Shown: piece after piece, positions 57,242 through 64,000 of the stretch
How positions within the stretch are numbered: the first letter of the stretch is position 1
Layout: the number at the start of each line of letters is the position of its first letter
Assembly (NCBI RefSeq): GCF_932526225.1
Contig: NC_064037.1
Location: forward strand, 3,129,203-3,193,202
Direction of reading: 5' to 3'
Length of the DNA stretch: 64,000 nt
Source of the DNA: Nematostella vectensis
Taxonomy: Eukaryota; Cnidaria; Anthozoa; Actiniaria; Edwardsiidae
Program-made: the position numbers and the translations under genes
The notes under the pieces: model-generated
The model's database searches: none
What the model saw: the letters and a program-made list of their open reading frames with translations, nothing else
Told to the model about the DNA's origin: nothing

Positions 57242-58258
57242 ATGTCCTACTACATGTTTTACGATGGCTATTTCCTCACAGCAAGCTTGCCTCTAGCGAT
57301 ACTCTTCATAGTCTTTGGTTTGTTCACCGTTGTGGGTAATATTATGGTTTGTGCTGTCTTTATACGCGATCCAGGGCGTAATCTGAGAAGAATATCGAAC
57401 TACTTTGTGGTGAATCTTGCTTTAGCAGATATTCTGGTTGGGGTGACCGTTGAACCGATAAACGCCGCGAGTTATTGGTTGAACAGAAACGACATTTTGT
57501 TCGCGTACTACATTTTCGCAGTGCTTTCCTGTGTGTGTTCTATAGTGAACATTTGCGCGCTAATGGTGGACAGGTATATAGCGGTGAGTCGCGCATTCAG
57601 ATACCGCACAATTGTCACTTCATTCCGCGTAAGAATTTCTCTGGTCGCCATCTGGGCTTTCGCGCTTCATTTTGCTCTTCTACCAATAATCGGTTGGCGC
57701 TCCGCCAGCTACCAAGTGTACTTATACGCACTGGGAGTTCTTTCACCGACATTGGTGATGTTGCTATCGTTTTATGGCTTGCGGCGAATACTCAAGAAAC
57801 AAGTTGAGGACTTGAAGTCTTTATCTAACGCTACAGAAACGGCGTACACCCGGCGGGGTGTGGAGAGAGAGAAGCGTGTCTCAACAACAGTCTTCATCAT
57901 GCTTGTGGTGTTCTTAATTTCGTGGTTTCCATTTGTAATAGTGGACTTCTTATTGGTGTTTGGGTCAACTAGCCAAGACCCTAGGGTTCGTTTGGCCAGG
58001 GACATCACTTTATCCCTGGGTTTCTTCTCTTCAGGCATAAACCCTGTTCTTTACGCGTGGAGAATTCCAGATTTTCGTAGGGGGCTGATGCTGTTATTTG
58101 GTTGTAAAAGATTCAGAAGAGTTCACAACACTGGGAATTCGGACACTGACCAAACTCAATTTAGTGTTGGGCGAACAAGGTTTATTACTGTTAAGAACTT
58201 TTCAGGCAATTCTGGGGATAGTAGTGTCAGGTGCATCGGATTTAGCAATGTGAAGTAG
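57242..58258 (+). CDS. Class A (rhodopsin-like) GPCR, single exon, 338 aa
   Basis: Seven-helix receptor for an unknown ligand. TM1 with GN (FGLFTVVGNIMVCAVFI), TM2 NLALADILVG (Asp 2.50), TM3 ending DRYIAV (the DRY motif), TM4 VAIWAFALHFALLPIIGW, TM5 with Pro (GVLSPTLVMLLSFYG), TM6 FLISWFPFVIVDFLL (a CWxP variant, SWFP), TM7 GINPVLYAW (NPxxY). The C-tail has Cys (FGCKRF) after the helix-8 region and several Ser/Thr. The usual Cys at 3.25 is Leu, and the second extracellular loop is very short with no Cys, so the canonical disulfide is missing, as in melanocortin-type receptors of the MECA group. The tight ECL2 and GW after TM4 fit an adenosine/melanocortin-like placement, which is tentative. 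N-terminus about 12 residues, no signal peptide. Intronless, as are many cnidarian GPCRs. Confidence 0.9.
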   Translation: MSYYMFYDGYFLTASLPLAILFIVFGLFTVVGNIMVCAVFIRDPGRNLRRISNYFVVNLALADILVGVTVEPINAASYWLNRNDILFAYYIFAVLSCVCSIVNICALMVDRYIAVSRAFRYRTIVTSFRVRISLVAIWAFALHFALLPIIGWRSASYQVYLYALGVLSPTLVMLLSFYGLRRILKKQVEDLKSLSNATETAYTRRGVEREKRVSTTVFIMLVVFLISWFPFVIVDFLLVFGSTSQDPRVRLARDITLSLGFFSSGINPVLYAWRIPDFRRGLMLLFGCKRFRRVHNTGNSDTDQTQFSVGRTRFITVKNFSGNSGDSSVRCIGFSNVK

Positions 58259-60793
58259 CTTGACCCAAGCAGACCGCCCCCGGGAGACCTGCACTACTTC
58301 ATTCGCGATAAGACACTTTTTTGGGCCATAAAATTGGTCTTTTGGGGCAAGAAATGTTAATTGCTTACTCTAACTCAAAGCGACAAAAGGAAGATATCCT
58401 TCTTAGCACCTCTACTTTCGGGATAATTGAGTCTTTTTTTTTAATTAAGACGTCTATGACGTGAAGGACAATGTGATGATAAACGTTTAGCCGGTTACAC
58501 AATTGAGGTATTGAAAAGGGTTTAGCGCCAATCAATTAAAGAGTTTCTCTTTCTTCGCGTTTAACTGTGAACACAGTGGTCTTGAAACGCGATGACGTGA
58601 AAGGGTAAATTTTAAAAACTGAAACAAACCGCTATGTGTGCTAAAAAAGCTCTTATTACCACGGCTTGCAAAGACAGGAATTGTGAACAAAAGTGCTAAA
58701 CAGAACGGCGACGGCAGAGAACAATGAAGAATGTTTGAAAAAAATCTTAATTTCCTTTCATTAATTCTGTCTGAAAGATTTCAACATTATTCCATCGACT
58801 TTCGTAGGAAAAACTACGGGGAAAGTTTCATGCGATGACATAGACCTTAGCACTGTAAACTCGCTTATCCTTGAAATAAAGTTTACAATTATTTTCTTTA
58901 TCTTTTCTGCGTATAAAGTATTTTTATTTGGAATGAATGCGATATCTTGCACAAGTGCCAAGGAACTTTTCTCAAGCTCCTAAAATGGCGATTTCGTCCA
59001 CGTCACTCAAAACATTCTTTCTCTATACAAATGTTGGTTCTCGTTGTGACATATTAAAAGGCTTTTTGCTAACAGATCAGATAGATTACAACAAGGAGAA
59101 AAAAAACACCTTCACAACGAGTGATACTCAGAGTAATATGCAGGTTTACAATATGTCGCCACGGGAAGATATTGGAGGTGGGGGAAAATGGGTAAATTTT
59201 CACCAACCAAAAGGGGGGAGGGGGGGGAGCAACGAAAAAATAGAGCCCTCTAAAAGTGTGTGTGTGTGTGGGGGGGGGGGGGGGTCTGAATGTTTTTATT
59301 AGCTCTACTGAAACCATGGAAATTGACATTTTCTTAGTATGTTCTTGGAATTTGGTGAAATCTCAGGCTGGACGTTCTTATGAAAAAGGTTCCATAAATG
59401 ATATTCTAGAAAGATGTATCATCTATATACTTTAATATTTTTCAGTGCCCCCATTAACATTACAGTAGTCACTAGTCTCAGAATCCTTATAATCTTGAAA
59501 ATATTGGGGGCACATGCTCCCATTGCCGAACTCCCTGCTAAGGCCCCATACGCGCATGCGTGACACTAAGAGCGGAGCGGCTGCTAAGCAGACTAACCTC
59601 CAGTCCACCATCGCAGTCCTGGTAGAGAAGTGTCAAGATGCCAAACTCACTGTGTTTTCCGCACCTCATCTTGCTTGACTCCGTCGTGATTTTATGATAA
59701 AAGAGGCGTTTGACCCGCGTTATACCCTAAAGACCATGTCGATTTTGGCGAAGTGTATAATTAGGCCTTAAGGAAATCAAACAGAATGACATTTATTTAA
59801 CAACTGCACGCGCTACCGTGGCCAATAAAAAGTGTTCCATTTAGTTTTCTAAATAGAAAACACGCAGTCCTGGTAAAGGAGTGTCAAAATCGCAAGGGTT
59901 TGTGTCCTGTCCCAGTAGACTATGAAACGTTCCTTTTGCTACGATTTAAATCGTTGCCCCGCACTATCTGATTGGCCACACGGTATAGCTAGCGTCGCGG
60001 AATTACTTATACCAAGCCAAGCCCAAGGGCAACCGCAGACAATACTCTCATGAGAAGGATATGGAAATCGCTATATGCAGCGAGCGAACCGAGTTCTTGA
60101 GCTCAGGAACGCTTTCATCTGACCAAATCTACCAAGGAATAGATGGAATAACTTGCAACCCTCGCTATACGGACAACCTATTACAAACACTTTGTTATTA
60201 CGAACAGAGCTGAAATAAGGTCACCCTGGCTGCGAACAAACTCGAGGTCACCCCACCCCCCCTACCACCACCACGAAACCAAAAACAGAGCGTGTCTTAA
60301 ACCGAAACAACGGATCGCAAAATCAGCGGAAGGTATTTTCTCAGTTTCTTAAGTCAACTTTATTCCCACTGCCGTTGATGAAGTCTGTAAAGTGCGCAGT
60401 CTTGAAACCCTTTCCCTCTGCCTGTAGTAAAAAGTCTGTCATCAGACAAATCCGGCGACAGGAGAACGTACCTGATTGGTCAGGTTCATATAACGTCAGA
60501 GAATTGCAAAACACGTAGAAATATAAACTGCAGCAAATTCCATTGTCAATTCAAAATTACTTTTTCAAAATTTAAATTTTGGTGTTCTCTCTGGACATGG
60601 AGCTACAGCCAAATCTAAACAATCATTATAAGATCAGAGCGGCACTACGGTATTTTAATAAAAAGGCACTTGCTTAGATCTTGTTAATCGAACAGGTGTA
60701 AAAGAGGATAGAATATAAAAATCCTGATGCATAGAAAAGAGGGTAAGGAACTTAACAGTTTTCAATCTGATGATTTTTAAACATATTTTCAAG
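58259..60793. other. Intergenic after the GPCR
   Basis: No exon that I can support. 59212-59283 holds G-runs and a GT run. A short direct repeat (CGCAGTCCTGGTA-A-GAGTGTCAA) occurs near 59604 and 59862. 59500-59550 is a fragment of the element at 28301. The ATG at 60598 (ELQPNLNNHYKIRAA) could be a decayed first exon of the SAT1-like gene, but support is weak. Confidence 0.4.
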
Positions 60794-62265
60794 GGTCTGG
60801 CGGGATATCTCGGAGATGGTGAGCATTTGAAAATCGGCGAGCAAGGTAAGGGTGATCTGGAAAGGGGTGTACTTGTGTGCGTTCAGGGTTTGTAATAACG
60901 TAAGGGATAGGTTACACATTTCCTGGATATGCCCATGAAAGTCTGAGATAACATTTTCTTGCCTCGGCCATGGTAGATAGGCTAAGACGTTGTTAATAGC
61001 GACGGATCGTGAAGACTGGACCTTACATCAAAATAGAAGGTTATTAGTAGGAGAATTGTGGTCTGATTTCAAGTACTGGGATTAGAACAATCACCAATGG
61101 AAATAATACTGTTGCTTCCTAGAACTGCTGCGCGACGGTTTTGGGGAGACACCGCTGTTCCACTGCCTGGTCGCCGAGGAGGTCAGACATAAAGAAGGTA
61201 GCCTTAGAGGTGTCACATTTATCTTTCAATTTGGGCCCATAATTTTGTATTCTTTTATTAATCGTAGGTCCCTTTTTAGCCTGTCGGTCCATAATTATTT
61301 ATCCTTTTATTAATCGTAGGTCCCTATTCCGCCCGCCGGAAATATGTACAAAAAAATAGCGAGGAGAAATTTAAGAATTCTTAGTTCTCAAGACCCGATT
61401 TCCAGGTGGGTGTGCGGACCCAGAAATGAGTCGAAAAATCGAAACCAGTTAGCTTGGTGTTTCCCGAGGCTAGAAAAGGTTACCAAAGTTAGCAGAGGGG
61501 CGGATCCACCCCTTGTTGTTTTGCTTTTAAATGTTCTTTTGCTTTTAGATAGCACACGAAAAAGGATGCGCGCGCATACAGTGGATGTCACCAAAGTGGA
61601 TGTCACCGATAGGGGTGCGATTAAGGAAATGCTTCTTGGAGTAGCTATCTACTTCTTTACCTACTCTACATGGGAGGGACCTATGTTGTACCTGGAGGAT
61701 CTGTTTGTCATTCCGTTAGTGCGAGGTCGGTGTAGTACTGAGGGACGTGAGAGGGGAGACGTTCTATTGTACATGCGAGGGACCCATGCCCTATTTGAAA
61801 TATTTTTTTTTCGTCTCCGTTCGTGCGGGGTGTGCTAAAGACAGGGGAGGGGGGAGGGGTACCATAGAAAGGCATTTCTACAAAACTAATTTCACTTAGA
61901 GAAATTGGGAAAAAAATTGTACGAAAGCAAAACAATCGTCTTAATCGACAGTTAATTGCTCCTTTTAACTTCTTAAACAATGCTGTTTTCTGGCTTGTTG
62001 ATGAATGGAATTTTATCGCAACTTTAGAAACTTCACTATTTATACGATACGCGGGCACACTCTTATTCGCTTATGTGCTGTTGCACATTTTTCCCTTTTT
62101 TTCTTCCCTTTCTATTTTCAATCAGTAATTTTGTCGAGGGGTTGTTGATTTTTATCATGTTATTTGTTTTGATATCTAGGTGTGGGAATTGGTACATTTT
62201 GGATCAAGATTCAAACAAATACCCTTCATCTATGTCACCACATGGTGCCCAAAATGTTGCCTAGG
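60794..62265 (+). pseudogene. SAT1-like spermidine/spermine acetyltransferase, fragmentary
   Basis: Segments collinear with human SAT1, the N1-acetyltransferase of polyamine catabolism (GNAT fold). 60794-60845: GLAGYLGDGEHLKIGEQ. 61123-61197: LLRDGFGETPLFHCLVAE (human LLEDGFGEHPFYHCLVAE). 61549-61725: GVAIYFFTYSTWEGPML, then YLEDLFVIPLVR (human YLEDFFVMSDYR). From 62181: GVGIG, which completes the acetyl-CoA motif RGxGIG. Phases agree at all three junctions. After GIG the frame no longer resembles the family; the helix with the FY-x-x-x-GA motif is missing to the window end, and no good first exon is seen. Exon 3 also carries a duplicated GTGGATGTCACC and an extra linker. Probably a decayed or incomplete copy; a C-terminal exon beyond 64000 cannot be excluded. 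Confidence 0.6.
61660..61835 (+). repeat. Diverged duplicate of the SAT1-like exon 3 end and donor
   Basis: 61666-61735 (TACATGGGAGGGACCTATGT ... GTGCGAGGTCGGTGT) is followed by a decayed second copy at about 61770-61838 (TACATGCGAGGGACCCATGC ... GTGCGGGGTGTGCT). The second reads MRGTHALFEIFFFRLRSCGV against TWEGPMLYLEDLFVIPLVRG. Confidence 0.65.
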
Positions 62266-64000
62266 GTTTTTTTTTTCACAGAGATGCGCTGTCGAAGTTT
62301 TCATAGAAATGCAAAAAGTTTATTATTATATTTTTTTTCCTCCTCCAAGTTAACTTAAAAGAGGGTTCAACATATTCATGGCATATATGATCCCTAAGGG
62401 TTGCTGTTTTTTCTAACAAAATGGCAAGACAAGGATGAAAACGCAACACAAATCAAACATAATCGCATTAATCAAGTAGTTGCGTCTACTTAACTTCTCA
62501 CTTGCTCTTGCGTTCCAGTGAGAATCGGAAAATCATGAGCGTTGCGCTTGCGTCCTAGTAAAATCCAACCTTAATGTTTCATGTATTCCTCTAAAAAACT
62601 CCTTACACTCCTTCACTCTTGCCTAAGTACAGTCTGCACAATGTAATTGCACCTCATCATGGAATCTTCTTCAGGGTATCTAGTCTTTTGCGATGGTTTT
62701 GACCTCTGTAACATAATGCACTTTGAGCTTAACTGCTTGCTTAAACCATGCATCCCCCAGGTACAGCAGAGCTGGCCTTAAGAGGCGGGAGAAAGGGGGC
62801 ACAAGACAAAGACAATAGGTCCTAAAACTCCATGCAAACTAGCGTTGTCAACCCTTTCCCCTTGAATTGCTCTACATGTATCACCTATTTCCATACCACT
62901 CTGAACGTGGACCTCCTTGTCTGCCACCCGAGTTACTTCTCCAATCCTAAGATGGTGCATTCACATCACCAAGAACAGGAGAGTTATGATAGCTTTCTGA
63001 GTGAGCAATCAGCGGTTGCATAAGCATAAAACATGCAAACTCTGAAGAGAAAATACAAAGCATTTATAAAAAATATAAAACATAATTATTATAAGTTATA
63101 GCATGACACAAGGGGAATTTAGTGATTAATACCCCTGAGGGATGATTAAGTTAGATGACTTTTTCCAGCCATCCCAAGGTTGCTGGAAATTGCATTCACA
63201 ATTAAATCACAAAATACCCTGAGAAGCCAAGCTATAACATTGTAACACCCTGATCATTGAGGAAATAGAACATTAAATGATGAGTTAGTTATGTTACGTT
63301 GAAGGAGCAAACATGGTTCAGTGAATCTACATTTTCACAAACAATCCTTAAAGCAACAACTACACAATAAAAAAGATTTACATATTTGCTCTACCGCCCA
63401 GCAGTTTTGTTATGTTATGTCAATGACAATCCCACATGGGCCTATAACGTTGTTTAGGTATCACAAGATTAAGGTATGGTGTCAATTCCTTTAATGCTGC
63501 CTTCTATTTGTTTCCTTTTGAAGATAAGTATTTTAGTAAACTTCCCTCATACATCTGAAATGTCATAACAAAGGATTCTTTCATCCAAATTTCCCTCAAC
63601 CTTATGCATAAAGGAAATAAAGAGGCATCTATTTTTAAGGTAATTTTGCTAGTAAACTTTTCTATGAAAACAAAAGAAACTGATGTGATCATGGTATTAC
63701 ATTACATAATTACATTTTATGAGTAAATTGTGTCACACTAGTCAAATTAAGTTTTACTAATTAAGTTTTACTGAGACCAGAAATACAATCTCTGTGCTAG
63801 CCAGTTGAAAATATATATTTTAGAGTTTTCTTTTAAAAATACCACTATTTATAAAAAAAAAAAAAAACAATCATCACATGCTGATTGGCTAATTCAGAGA
63901 AAGGAATGTTTGGTTTGAATAAGAATCTGTTGTGTGGTCAGTATGCATGAGCACAGAAAGGAACCCAGAACATGCCAACTTTTCTACCAAGTAAATTTCA
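62266..64000. other. AT-rich tail of the window, nothing recognised
   Basis: Both strands were read for conserved exons and none was found; short open frames lack family motifs. No inverted-repeat element with clear ends was seen. Confidence 0.4.

Overview
This 64 kb window is animal nuclear DNA. It is about 60% A+T, rich in introns, and almost every gene reconstructed here is a conserved metazoan orthologue with GT-AG introns. Gene content, vertebrate-like intron placement and the many small terminal-inverted-repeat elements suggest a cnidarian, most likely an anthozoan such as a sea anemone. That assignment is inference; no species marker was tested. I saw no rRNA, tRNA, CRISPR or bacterial operon.

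Layout: GOLGA3 (golgin-160, + strand, 5' end outside the window) fills 1-7376. Converging on it 222 bp away is GUSB (lysosomal beta-glucuronidase, - strand, 25029-7599), rebuilt as 12 exons giving 667 aa with both catalytic glutamates. Two + strand genes lie inside GUSB introns: a four-exon SLC16/MCT-like transporter (10291-13729) and a damaged THAP-domain gene (16590-18013). Next come a rhomboid-family intramembrane protease (-, 27534-26485), head to head with GPN3 (+, 27894-32439); an FKBP12 gene (-, 35715-33271, exactly 108 aa) whose last intron looks like a U12-type AT-AC intron; PCMTD1-like (+, 36669-37970), head to head with FKBP12; THOC1 (-, 54754-38733, 24 exons, 557 aa, no C-terminal death domain found); an intronless class A GPCR (+, 57242-58258); and a fragmentary SAT1-like polyamine acetyltransferase (+, from 60794).

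The rest is mostly introns filled with repeats. Several are MITE-like elements with clear inverted termini, including a piggyBac-type element with TTAA target sites and a pogo/Tigger-type element. Others are minisatellites, the largest about 50 copies of 55 bp, 40 copies of 49 bp and 15 copies of 41 bp. Their long 'ORFs' are artefacts of unit lengths that lack stop codons.

The most unusual pattern is that many tandem repeats start at, or include, a splice junction: GPN3 introns 5 and 6, SLC16-like intron 3, GUSB intron 2, THOC1 intron 8, a SAT1-like exon end, and the FKBP12 exon 5 acceptor. In the same style, the PCMTD1 start-codon context and the SLC16-like first exon are also duplicated. 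This suggests a local process that repeatedly duplicates exon-intron borders.

The genes do not form one pathway. They are mostly housekeeping: Golgi structure, lysosomal glycan breakdown, RNA polymerase II assembly, mRNA export, proline isomerisation and membrane proteolysis.
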